Assembly (NCBI GenBank): GCA_900104375.1
Contig: LT629302.1
Coordinates: forward strand, 744,001-808,000
Direction: 5' to 3'
DNA from: Flavobacteriaceae bacterium MAR_2010_188
GTDB lineage: Bacteria; Bacteroidota; Bacteroidia; Flavobacteriales; Flavobacteriaceae
Length of the DNA stretch: 64,000 nucleotides
Of this stretch, positions 10,189 through 18,247 are shown one piece after another (position 1 is the stretch's first letter; every line of letters starts with the position of its first letter). Below the pieces are notes generated by a model that was given only the letters and a program-made list of their open reading frames with translations, was not told where the DNA came from and searched no databases. The translations under genes were made by a program, and so were the position numbers.

Positions 10189-10842
10189 CTAGTCTATCTT
10201 ATTGATGTAATAATCTTTGTACTTATTTTTATCAAATGTAAATAAGGTCTTTGAGATAGGTTCGTTAGTTTTAAAAGAATTAACTGTAAGAGTGGTTTTT
10301 GTTCCATTCTTTCCAATTTCTATAAGCGTATAGATATGTTTTGTGGTGTTATCTATACCCAATAATACTTGTTTTATTTCTGAATTTGTGTCAATCGGAT
10401 TCAATTTTACAAATTGAATCTTTCTACCCTTCACATCTTGTACAATATCCATTTCGTAAGTATAACCATCTTTGTAAAAAGAAAGCATTTTACTCGGGGT
10501 AATTGTGTTTTCATCTTCGGTGTTTTCTGAAGAAACCGTAACCTCTTCATCCTCTGGACTAATAGTGTAAAGCGTTTTACCGTCGTAGATTCTGGTTACC
10601 CCTAACACGTTTAGAACATATTGGTCGCCCTTCATCACCACATCACCACGGGTCTCTTGGTTAATGTTCTCGTTTGCGTTATTTAAAGAGTATTTAAAAT
10701 CTATCGTAATATTATCGTAGGATTGCGTCTTTTGATAAACTTCATCCAGAATTTGCTTGGCTTTTGGATTATTTTGAGAAAAGCTCACTAATCCTATAAA
10801 CATAATACATAATGTAACTATTCGTTTCATTGTAATTTTCAT
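10189..10842 (-). CDS. lolA: LolA-like outer-membrane lipoprotein carrier
   Basis: A periplasmic carrier-type protein: signal peptide (IVTLCIMFIGLVSFSQ), then QILDEVYQKTQSYDNITIDF, the N-terminal helix-strand typical of LolA, and later YDGKTLYTISPEDEEVTV. It would ferry lipoproteins from the inner to the outer membrane. I use ATG 10842 (MKITMKRIV); ATG 10830 is equally possible. An upstream start at 10872 would overlap the ftsK end and prefix the signal peptide with polar residues. The spacing to ftsK (17 bp) suggests one transcript. Confidence 0.88.
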   Translation of the reverse strand: MKITMKRIVTLCIMFIGLVSFSQNNPKAKQILDEVYQKTQSYDNITIDFKYSLNNANENINQETRGDVVMKGDQYVLNVLGVTRIYDGKTLYTISPEDEEVTVSSENTEDENTITPSKMLSFYKDGYTYEMDIVQDVKGRKIQFVKLNPIDTNSEIKQVLLGIDNTTKHIYTLIEIGKNGTKTTLTVNSFKTNEPISKTLFTFDKNKYKDYYINKID

Positions 10843-10858
10843 TTTGCTATTGTTAGTC

Positions 10859-13279
10859 TTAAACATTTTCATTTTCGAGTAACTGGTCTAAGGCATTTAG
10901 ATCAGTAATTAAAACCTGTCTGGCTTTGCTGCCTTCAAAACCTCCGACAATTCCGGCGGCTTCTAGTTGATCAATAAGCCTTCCGGCTCTATTATATCCA
11001 AGTTTTAATTTACGTTGAAGCAAAGAAGCTGAACCCTGTTGGGCGGTAACTATAATTTCAGCGGCGTCCCTAAACAGCTTATCGCGTTCGCTGATATCTA
11101 TATCAAGACTTGTGCCATTCTCCTCACCAACATACTCTGGTAAAATGTACGCATCTGGATAAGCTTTTTGTGAGCCGATAAACTCGGTAACACTTTCCAC
11201 TTCTGGAGTATCTACAAAGGCACATTGTATTCTCGTTACATCATTCCCTTGAGTAAAAAGCATATCTCCACGACCAATAAGTTGGTCTGCGCCGCTGGTA
11301 TCAAGAATAGTTCTAGAATCTATTTTTGAAGTTACCCTAAAAGCGATACGGGCGGGGAAATTCGCCTTAATGATTCCGGTAATAACATTTACCGAAGGAC
11401 GTTGGGTGGCAATAATCAAGTGGATACCAATTGCACGTGCTAGCTGTGCCAAACGCGCGATAGGAGTTTCTACCTCTTTACCGGCGGTCATAATAAGGTC
11501 GGCGAACTCATCTACCACCAAAACGATGTAAGGTAAAAATTGATGCCCTTCATTAGGGTTGAGTTTTCTAGCTTTAAACTTGTCGTTATATTCCTTAATG
11601 TTACGAACCATGGCGTTCTTAAGCATTTCGTAACGGTTATCCATCTCAATACAAAGTGAATTCAGAGTATTGATAACCTTGGTATTGTCGGTGATAATAG
11701 CTTCTTCAGAATCCGGTAGTTTCGCGAGGTAATGTCTTTCAATTTTATTGAAAAGAGTGAGCTCCACTTTCTTAGGATCTACAAGTACAAATTTTACTTC
11801 GGCAGGATGCTTTTTATAAAGCAGGGACGTAAGGACTGCATTTAAACCAACCGACTTACCTTGACCCGTTGCACCCGCCATAAGAAGGTGAGGCATTTTA
11901 GCAAGGTCTACCACAAAGGTTTCATTGCTAATGGTCTTACCAAAAGCAATCGGTAATTCCATTTCAGATTTCTGGAATTTTTGGGAAGCGATAACCGACC
12001 GCATTGAAACGATGGTTGCATTTTTATTTGGTACCTCTATACCAATAGTTCCTTTACCAGGAATTGGTGCAATAATCCTAATACCTAGAGCTGCCAAAGA
12101 AAGGGCAATGTCGTCTTCTAGATTTTTTATTTTTGAAATCCTCACTCCGGCTTCAGGGACAATTTCATACAAGGTTACCGTTGGCCCAATGGTTGCCTTA
12201 ATGCTCGAAATCCCAATTTTATAATTGTTTAGGGTTTCAACAATCTTATTTTTATTTTCCTCTAATTCTTCTTGGTTGATCGTGATGCCTTCAGCATCAT
12301 ATTTTCTTAAAAGATCCAGCGGAGGAAATTGATATTTGCTCAATTCTAAAGTCGGATCAAATTGTCCAAAATCCTCAACCAATTTATTGGAAAGATTGTC
12401 CGATTCAGAAATCTCTTCTTCGATGGTTTCAACTTCCATATCTAAGGTTGGCTCTTCAATTTCTTCTTCTTCCTGAACGATGACCAGAGGCTTAGATTCT
12501 ACTTTGGACATTTCTTTCTGTCTTTCTTTTTCTTTTTCCTTTGCTTCATCTAAAGAGATTTCAAAAGCAGATTTTATCTCTTCGGCCTCGGCACTTAAAT
12601 CATTGTCTAAAGACATATAGCTTTCCGAGCTGTTGGAAGAAGCAGTTCTAAATTCCTTTCCAGCTTTATAATCGTCCTTTAAATCCCTTTTAGCTCTTTT
12701 AAAAAGATCAACAAAATGCTCGCCGGTAACCTTGAATCGAAGAGATATATATATGATAAGACAGAACAACAGCAGGAGTGCGGTACCGATAACGCCAAGA
12801 TAATCTTGTAAAAAAGAGTTCATCTCATACCCGATAGTCCCACCGAGAGCATCATATTTTTCAGAGAAAAATCCAAAGAAAACCGAAAGCCATATAGCGA
12901 TAAGGGTTCCCCAGATCCAATGTTGTATTAGTCTAGTCTTATTGATATTTAAAGTCACGTAGACTCCAGAAAGGAAAAGTAGGGCAGAAAAAATAAATGA
13001 GGAAACCCCAAATCCTTTATTTATAAAAAGATCGCTGATCCAAGCGCCGAGTTTATTGAGCCAATTTTCAGCTTCGACCTCTCGTGTGCCTAATTGGTCT
13101 ATCGTACTTTGATCAATTTTTCCAGTGAAAAAGAATGAAAGACAAGCAATGAATAATAAAAGACCTAAAATGATAAGAAGACTCCCAAAAATCAATTTTT
13201 GCTGGCTCGACAGTTTTAAGTTCGGAGCTTTTCTCAGGGTTCTTTTCTTAACGGGTTTTTTACTTGTCTTCTTCGCCAT
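10859..13279 (-). CDS. ftsK: DNA translocase FtsK
   Basis: The start is the ATG at 13279 (MAKKTSKK); the TTG just before it is not needed. About four N-terminal membrane helices anchor the protein at the septum, followed by an acidic linker (residues ~200-310). The motor carries the Walker A GATGQGKS near residue 468 and the Walker B VLVVDEFADLI near residue 585. The C-terminal gamma domain (LLQRKLKLGYNRAGRLIDQL) recognises oriented DNA sequences. It segregates chromosome termini at division. At 806 residues it is of normal flavobacterial length. It lies in the conserved tpx-dgkA-ftsK-lolA order. Confidence 0.97.
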   Translation of the reverse strand: MAKKTSKKPVKKRTLRKAPNLKLSSQQKLIFGSLLIILGLLLFIACLSFFFTGKIDQSTIDQLGTREVEAENWLNKLGAWISDLFINKGFGVSSFIFSALLFLSGVYVTLNINKTRLIQHWIWGTLIAIWLSVFFGFFSEKYDALGGTIGYEMNSFLQDYLGVIGTALLLLFCLIIYISLRFKVTGEHFVDLFKRAKRDLKDDYKAGKEFRTASSNSSESYMSLDNDLSAEAEEIKSAFEISLDEAKEKEKERQKEMSKVESKPLVIVQEEEEIEEPTLDMEVETIEEEISESDNLSNKLVEDFGQFDPTLELSKYQFPPLDLLRKYDAEGITINQEELEENKNKIVETLNNYKIGISSIKATIGPTVTLYEIVPEAGVRISKIKNLEDDIALSLAALGIRIIAPIPGKGTIGIEVPNKNATIVSMRSVIASQKFQKSEMELPIAFGKTISNETFVVDLAKMPHLLMAGATGQGKSVGLNAVLTSLLYKKHPAEVKFVLVDPKKVELTLFNKIERHYLAKLPDSEEAIITDNTKVINTLNSLCIEMDNRYEMLKNAMVRNIKEYNDKFKARKLNPNEGHQFLPYIVLVVDEFADLIMTAGKEVETPIARLAQLARAIGIHLIIATQRPSVNVITGIIKANFPARIAFRVTSKIDSRTILDTSGADQLIGRGDMLFTQGNDVTRIQCAFVDTPEVESVTEFIGSQKAYPDAYILPEYVGEENGTSLDIDISERDKLFRDAAEIIVTAQQGSASLLQRKLKLGYNRAGRLIDQLEAAGIVGGFEGSKARQVLITDLNALDQLLENENV

Positions 13280-13341
13280 CAAATACTAGTTAGGTTAAAC
13301 AAAAATACAAATAACTAACGGTATTCATAACGAATTTGGTA

Positions 13342-13713
13342 TTATAGAAACTTTGGAATATAGATAATAAGCCCAGCTATAATAGCTGCCGTAGAAGCAA
13401 TAAAAACTGCCCCTGCGGCAATATCCTTAATAACTCCGATGGCGGTATGAAAGTCTGGATGAACAAAATCTGCAATGTACTCTACCGCAGTATTTAAACC
13501 TTCAATACTCATTACCATCCCGATAAAAGCAATTTGGATCAACCATTCTGTTGAAGATAATTTAAAATAAAATCCAGCGATAGTCATAATAATCGCAATC
13601 ACAAACTGAATCTGAATACTCGATTCATTTTTGATCAGATAAACGGCGCCTTTAAATGCGAAACCAACGCTTTTAACTCGGTTTATAAAAAGATTATCTT
13701 TTTTTTTGGTCAT
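13342..13713 (-). CDS. dgkA: Diacylglycerol kinase family protein
   Basis: A 123-residue integral membrane protein with three hydrophobic helices and the family signature EGLNTAVEYIADFV around residues 70-85, which carries the catalytic and metal-binding residues. It phosphorylates diacylglycerol or undecaprenol in the inner membrane. It follows tpx by 4 bp and precedes ftsK, so it is probably co-transcribed with both. Whether the substrate is diacylglycerol or undecaprenol cannot be read from sequence. Confidence 0.92.
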   Translation of the reverse strand: MTKKKDNLFINRVKSVGFAFKGAVYLIKNESSIQIQFVIAIIMTIAGFYFKLSSTEWLIQIAFIGMVMSIEGLNTAVEYIADFVHPDFHTAIGVIKDIAAGAVFIASTAAIIAGLIIYIPKFL

Positions 13714-13717
13714 TATA

Positions 13718-14221
13718 TTATTGATCTAACGCACTGATAGCCTTATCGTAATCCGGTTCATCACTAATTACTTCAACTTGTTCTGTATGGAGAATGGTTC
13801 CATTTTCATCGATGACGATAATGCAGCGAGAATGCAAAGCTTCGAACGGTCCATCTACAATATTAAGACCGTAAGTTTTGCCAAAATCCCCGGTTTTATA
13901 ATCTGAAAGTGCCACTACATTTTCAATGCCCTCATTTGCACAAAAACGATTTTGAGCAAAGGGTAAATCGCGCGAAATACACAATACCTTGGTATTATCT
14001 AATTGGGTTGCCTTCTCGTTGAACGTTCTTACAGACTGGGCACAGGTATTTGTATCGATACTTGGAAATACATTCAATATCAATCGACTTCCTCTAAAAT
14101 CTTTTAAGGTTTTTGTTGAAAGGTCTGAGGCGGTAAGAGAAAAATCAGATGCTTTTTTTCCAACGGGCGGCAGATCACTTGAAGTATGATTTTTATTACC
14201 TCTTAAGATTATATTGGCCAT
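13718..14221 (-). CDS. tpx: Thiol peroxidase
   Basis: A 167-residue 2-Cys peroxiredoxin of the Tpx class. The peroxidatic Cys60 lies in SIDTNTCAQS and the resolving Cys94 in LPFAQNRFC, the expected spacing for atypical 2-Cys Tpx. It reduces hydrogen and alkyl peroxides in the cytoplasm or periplasm with thioredoxin. The N-terminus has no signal peptide. It is the first gene of the minus-strand tpx-dgkA-ftsK run; its 5' side faces the gap with the TPP riboswitch, which reads in the opposite direction. Confidence 0.95.
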   Translation of the reverse strand: MANIILRGNKNHTSSDLPPVGKKASDFSLTASDLSTKTLKDFRGSRLILNVFPSIDTNTCAQSVRTFNEKATQLDNTKVLCISRDLPFAQNRFCANEGIENVVALSDYKTGDFGKTYGLNIVDGPFEALHSRCIIVIDENGTILHTEQVEVISDEPDYDKAISALDQ

Positions 14222-14375
14222 AGATTTCTTGTTTTTTATGAAGTGCTCAAAAATAATAAAATATTTAGGGAAAGAGGTTTTTATTAAGATTTATCGGTGC
14301 CCAATGCCATTGGTAAATGATATATAATTGAACTGTAATCTCTAAAAAATATTTGAGTTAAAATATTGCCAAAAT

Positions 14376-14407
14376 AAGAAAACGAAACATTTTTTTCGCT
14401 ATCTTTA
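14376..14407 (+). promoter_or_regulatory. Putative promoter for the riboswitch transcript
   Basis: TATCTTTA at 14400-14407 matches the Bacteroidota -7 box TAnnTTTG at seven of eight positions. A TTG lies about 20 bases upstream (14376-14378), the usual place for the -33 element. It would start transcription just at the riboswitch. This is weak, pattern-based evidence. Confidence 0.4.
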
Positions 14408-14410
14408 TTA

Positions 14411-14495
14411 TATCATATTGGGGTGCTTAAGTCAGACAGCTGAGATACATACCCATATTACTTAGATGGATAATGCCAACTAATGGAATATGATT
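14411..14495 (+). promoter_or_regulatory. TPP (thiamine pyrophosphate) riboswitch
   Basis: The THI-box is almost complete: GGGGTGC (14420-14426), GCTGAGATACAT then ACCC, and GGATAATGCCA in the 3' half, followed by a GGAA. The closing P1 stem pairs TCATATT (14413-14419) with AATATGA (14487-14493) perfectly. It binds thiamine pyrophosphate and normally switches off thiamine synthesis or uptake genes. Here no gene follows in its direction: the next gene is the M28 peptidase on the opposite strand. See the terminator at 14497-14540. Confidence 0.92.
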
Positions 14496-14496
14496 C

Positions 14497-14540
14497 ACAA
14501 AGGGAGCGAAGATTTAAATCTTGTTCCCTTTGTTCTTTTA
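14497..14540 (+). terminator. Rho-independent terminator behind the TPP riboswitch
   Basis: ACAAAGGGAGC (14497-14507) pairs with GTTCCCTTTGT (14523-14533) through one G-U pair. The interval between them, AAGATTTAAATCTT, is itself self-complementary and extends the stem to about 18 bp with one bulge. A short T-rich run (TCTTTTA) follows. It lies right after the riboswitch P1 stem, the normal place for an expression platform. The T run favours plus-strand termination, and the hairpin abuts the stop codon of the convergent peptidase gene. Confidence 0.8.
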
Positions 14541-16325
14541 TAGAGTTTTCAATTTAGATTGGAGGTTCTCCGAAAACTCATTTAATTGCTTGCTATGTCT
14601 CTGTAGGTCATTTTCTTTAATCCCGATATCGTTAACTGACATTAATGCCTTCTCATACCAATTGTTCCAACTTTTTAAAATTTTAATTTCGTCCATAGCA
14701 TTTTTACCAGAAGAAATTTCGGCCTTACTTAAAATAAACTCGATTTCTAAACGTTTTTCAGCAGCCTTCAAAATTTGTTGAGCAATAGCATTGGCGGTTA
14801 TTTCGTCGGAATTCAACAAGGTATACGCACTGACCAACGCCGCTGTTCCAACATTTTTCATGGTAGTTTTTGAAACCTTATCGATGCGGTCGTTATCGGT
14901 ATGATAAAATTGATCGGTGAAATGCCAAAGCAATAAACCCGGAATGTCGGAATCTAAAAATGGTGTATGATCACTTCCGCCTTCAAAAGGATTGGTGTTG
15001 ACTTCCCAGTTTTCTGCCGCTCCTTGGTCTTTAAATACAGAAAGGATAAAGTCATTCAGGTAATGAGGTTTCATATCCTTTTCTTCCAATACCTTGCCGC
15101 CCCATTCGGTATGCTTATCGTTACCTCGGGTATAAATAGCGCTGGGGTCTGGCATTTTTTCAATAAGGAAAGAGCCGCCGGTTAAAGCGGTATTTTCGCC
15201 TACCATGTCCAAACTGATTCCCCATTTGATTTCTGGTCGAGATTCCGGATTTTCTTTTATATAACGTCGGGTCGAAACTATCTCATCTCCCCATAAAAAG
15301 GTCAGGGTGCGGTCTAAATCTAGTTTATTCCTTTTTATTAAACCCGAAGTCGCCATTGCCATTTCTAGCTGTGTGCCAACCCCGGTTGCGTTGTCGTTAG
15401 CTCCCGGTTCTTGAATATGAGCACTAAATACCAAACTCTCGTTTGGAAGAGTCGACCCTTTTATAGTGGCTACCACGGTTAGTTCTTCCGATTTGTAGGA
15501 TTTGGTCTTTATATTCACCTTTAAGCTCACCTTTCCCTTAGATAATTCTTGTTTTAATTTTTCCTTTGCTTCATACGAAAGTGCAATCCCCCATGCTTTA
15601 TCGATATACTTGGCAGGTAAACTTCTAAATTGAATAGAGGTTATATTTTTTTCAGGTTGAAGATATGCTGGGTTATCGTAAGTCATAATCCCAAGAGCTC
15701 CTTTTTCAAATACATCTGCGCCGTATAAATAGTAGCCAGACATTTCAGCAAAAAGGATTTTGCCCGAAACATCTATTGTCTTTAAATCACTTTTATCTTT
15801 TATATAAATTACCTCAGCTTCAACTCCTGTATTTGGCGTCGATTTAGAATTAAGAAAGACCATATTTCGGTTGCTAGTTTGGTCTAAAAGTTTTGAGTTT
15901 TGCCCAACTATACTAACATTTGCTGAAACAGGTTCCCAAGTGGGATTATCCAATGCCCGTTTTTCAATTCTATAGGTCAATCGCTCTTGATTCGAACTTG
16001 TTTCTTCAATAACATAGCCCGCTTCTTCCAAATGCTTAGTAATCCAGTAAATACTTTCATTAAATCCAGTATTACCCACGACGCGCCAATATTTTTCAAC
16101 AAAAGCGGTTGTTTCGTAAGCTGTTTCGCCATCTATGATTGGTCTCACCAAATCAAAATAGCTCTGGGTGATTTCGCTAAGTTTTGGTGATTCTGATGAA
16201 GTGGATTCAGAAACGTTTACCTCGTTTTGCTGTTGGGTCTTGGTGCCTGAGCAAGAAATAAAAGCAGAGATGCTTAAAACAGTAAGAACGTAAGTGAAAA
16301 TGCTTTTAAGTTGAAAAATCTCCAT
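14538..16325 (-). CDS. M28 family metallopeptidase, lipoprotein
   Basis: A 595-residue protein with a lipobox (SAFISCSG, Cys25), so it is exported and lipidated. The C-terminal half holds the two-zinc exopeptidase site: SAHIQEPGANDNATGVG (His, bridging Asp), LWGDEIVSTRRY (Glu pair region), SLDMVGEN (Asp) and GGSDHTPF (His). An apical PA-like insert is plausible around residues 150-280. It probably removes N-terminal residues from peptides at the cell envelope. It follows the NUDIX gene by 6 bp on the same strand. Confidence 0.88.
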   Translation of the reverse strand: MEIFQLKSIFTYVLTVLSISAFISCSGTKTQQQNEVNVSESTSSESPKLSEITQSYFDLVRPIIDGETAYETTAFVEKYWRVVGNTGFNESIYWITKHLEEAGYVIEETSSNQERLTYRIEKRALDNPTWEPVSANVSIVGQNSKLLDQTSNRNMVFLNSKSTPNTGVEAEVIYIKDKSDLKTIDVSGKILFAEMSGYYLYGADVFEKGALGIMTYDNPAYLQPEKNITSIQFRSLPAKYIDKAWGIALSYEAKEKLKQELSKGKVSLKVNIKTKSYKSEELTVVATIKGSTLPNESLVFSAHIQEPGANDNATGVGTQLEMAMATSGLIKRNKLDLDRTLTFLWGDEIVSTRRYIKENPESRPEIKWGISLDMVGENTALTGGSFLIEKMPDPSAIYTRGNDKHTEWGGKVLEEKDMKPHYLNDFILSVFKDQGAAENWEVNTNPFEGGSDHTPFLDSDIPGLLLWHFTDQFYHTDNDRIDKVSKTTMKNVGTAALVSAYTLLNSDEITANAIAQQILKAAEKRLEIEFILSKAEISSGKNAMDEIKILKSWNNWYEKALMSVNDIGIKENDLQRHSKQLNEFSENLQSKLKTL

Positions 16326-16331
16326 TGAATC

Positions 16332-16919
16332 TTAGGAATTAAATAAACCGTTAATTTTCGCATACTGCAAAAGCATGATAGTCTTGGCATCCTTGATTTC
16401 ATTAGTCGAAATCATGCGGTAGGCTTTTTCAAAATCTAGCTCTAACACTTCTATGTTTTCGTGTTCAGAATCAAGTCCACCGCCATCGCTCACCTTCATG
16501 TCCTTAGAATATTCGGCAATAAAAAAGTATAAAATTTTTGTAACCGACCCTGGTGACATATAAGATTCCATCACCTTTTTAACGTTGTCGATTCTATAAC
16601 CGGTTTCTTCCTCCGTTTCCTTTTTGATGCATTCCTCTGGCTTGTCATTATCTAACAATCCGGCGCAGGCCTCAATCAACATTCCGTCCCCGTTACCATT
16701 TAAATAGGTAGGCAATCTAAATTGTTTGGTAAGAACTACCTTGTTTTTAGATTTATTGAAGAGTAAAATTACCGCCCCATTTCCGCGGTCGTAAGCTTCA
16801 CGGGATTGGGTTTCCCAGCTACCATCTTTTTTATGATAGTCGTAGGTGACTTTATTTAGAGTATACCAATTATCCGAAAGAATTTCCTTCTTCAGGTTTT
16901 TAATTTGATTATTTGCCAT
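16332..16919 (-). CDS. NUDIX hydrolase (GDP-mannose pyrophosphatase NudK-like)
   Basis: A 195-residue cytosolic NUDIX protein with the box GLLDNDKPEECIKKETEEET; the usual Arg of the REuxEE core is Lys. The layout (KNKVVLTKQFRLPTYLNGNG before the box, SPGSVTKILYFF after it) resembles NudK/ADP-sugar pyrophosphatases, which cleave GDP-mannose or other nucleotide sugars. It sits between dnaN and the M28 peptidase gene on the same strand. Substrate remains inference. Confidence 0.88.
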   Translation of the reverse strand: MANNQIKNLKKEILSDNWYTLNKVTYDYHKKDGSWETQSREAYDRGNGAVILLFNKSKNKVVLTKQFRLPTYLNGNGDGMLIEACAGLLDNDKPEECIKKETEEETGYRIDNVKKVMESYMSPGSVTKILYFFIAEYSKDMKVSDGGGLDSEHENIEVLELDFEKAYRMISTNEIKDAKTIMLLQYAKINGLFNS

Positions 16920-17040
16920 GATAATTTTTATCGTTTTTCAATACCACAAGGCATTGATGAGACGGCAAATTTATTCAATTAAACTTGAATGAAATTTAGG
17001 TACAAAAAGAAATTCTGAAAATGGAGTCGGATGAAGGCTA

Positions 17041-18159
17041 CTAGTTATTCAACATAACTGGCATTACCAGCATAGTCACTTTTTCACCATCATCCAAACC
17101 ATCAACTGGAGTTAGAATTCCAGCTCGGTTAGGCAAGCTCATTTCGAGCTGAACTTCATCTGAGTTTAGGTTGTTCAACATTTCTGTAAGAAATCTAGAG
17201 TTGAAGCCTATCTGCATATCATCGCCTTGGTAATCACAGTTAAGACGCTCTTCGGCCTTATTGCTGTAGTCGATGTCTTCAGCAGAAATATTTAATTCTG
17301 CACCCGCGATTTTTAATCTTATTTGGTGGGTCGTTTTATTGGAGAAAATACTGACCCTACGAACAGAATTTAAGAATTGGGTTCTGTCGATAGTCAGTTT
17401 ATTTGGATTCTCTTTAGGGATAACTGCTTCGTAATTTGGATATTTTCCATCGATAAGACGGCAGATTAAAACCGAATTATCAAAAGTGAAGCAGGCATTA
17501 GATTCGTTGTATTCAATTTTTACATCGTCTTCGCTACCCGCTAGAATTCCTTTTAAAAGATTTAAAGGTTTTTTAGGCATAATGAATTCTGCCGATTGAC
17601 TTGCACTTACATCTTCTCTGGTATATTTTACCAATTTATGAGCATCTGTTGAGACAAAAGTTAATCCGTCGCTAGAAAACTGAAAGAACACCCCGCTCAT
17701 TACCGGTCTTAAATCATCATTACCTGCAGCGAAAATAGTTTTGCTTATCGCAGTGGCCAAAATATCTCCGGCAACCATAGTGGTGCTAGGGTCTTCTAAA
17801 GTGACCGATTTTGGAAATTCGTTCCCATCTGCATATGCCAAGGCATATTTACCATGATTAGAACTAATCTCTATAGTATGGTTATCCTCTGCCACGAAAG
17901 TTAGAGGTTGCTCAGGAAATGTTTTTAAAGTGTCGAGTAACAATTTTGCTGGTAAGGCAATGCTTCCTTCAGAATCACTTTCTACATCGATAGTAGAAGA
18001 CATTGTAGTCTCTAAATCGCTTGAAGAAACGGTAAGTTTGTTATTATCTAATTCAAAAAGAAAATTATCTAAAATGGGAAGTGTGTTAGATGAGTTTATA
18101 ACTCCTCCTAAAACCTGTAATTGTTTAAGCAAATAAGTACTCGATACTATAAATTTCAT
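17041..18159 (-). CDS. dnaN: DNA polymerase III beta sliding clamp
   Basis: A 372-residue protein of the usual clamp length. It begins MKFIVSSTYLLKQLQVLGGV and contains the three repeated clamp domains, with DLETTMSSTIDV in the first and GKYPNYEAVIPKE in the third. It ends MLVMPVMLNN. The ring tethers polymerase III to DNA. It follows the fused gldF-gldG gene on the same strand, a flavobacterial arrangement where gldF, gldG and dnaN are neighbours. Confidence 0.97.
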   Translation of the reverse strand: MKFIVSSTYLLKQLQVLGGVINSSNTLPILDNFLFELDNNKLTVSSSDLETTMSSTIDVESDSEGSIALPAKLLLDTLKTFPEQPLTFVAEDNHTIEISSNHGKYALAYADGNEFPKSVTLEDPSTTMVAGDILATAISKTIFAAGNDDLRPVMSGVFFQFSSDGLTFVSTDAHKLVKYTREDVSASQSAEFIMPKKPLNLLKGILAGSEDDVKIEYNESNACFTFDNSVLICRLIDGKYPNYEAVIPKENPNKLTIDRTQFLNSVRRVSIFSNKTTHQIRLKIAGAELNISAEDIDYSNKAEERLNCDYQGDDMQIGFNSRFLTEMLNNLNSDEVQLEMSLPNRAGILTPVDGLDDGEKVTMLVMPVMLNN

Positions 18160-18247
18160 CTATATTATTTTAAGTCTATAAGGTCAAATAAGAGCTACAA
18201 ATATATCCCAATAGACTTGGTTTTTAAAACAAACTTATTAACAACAG

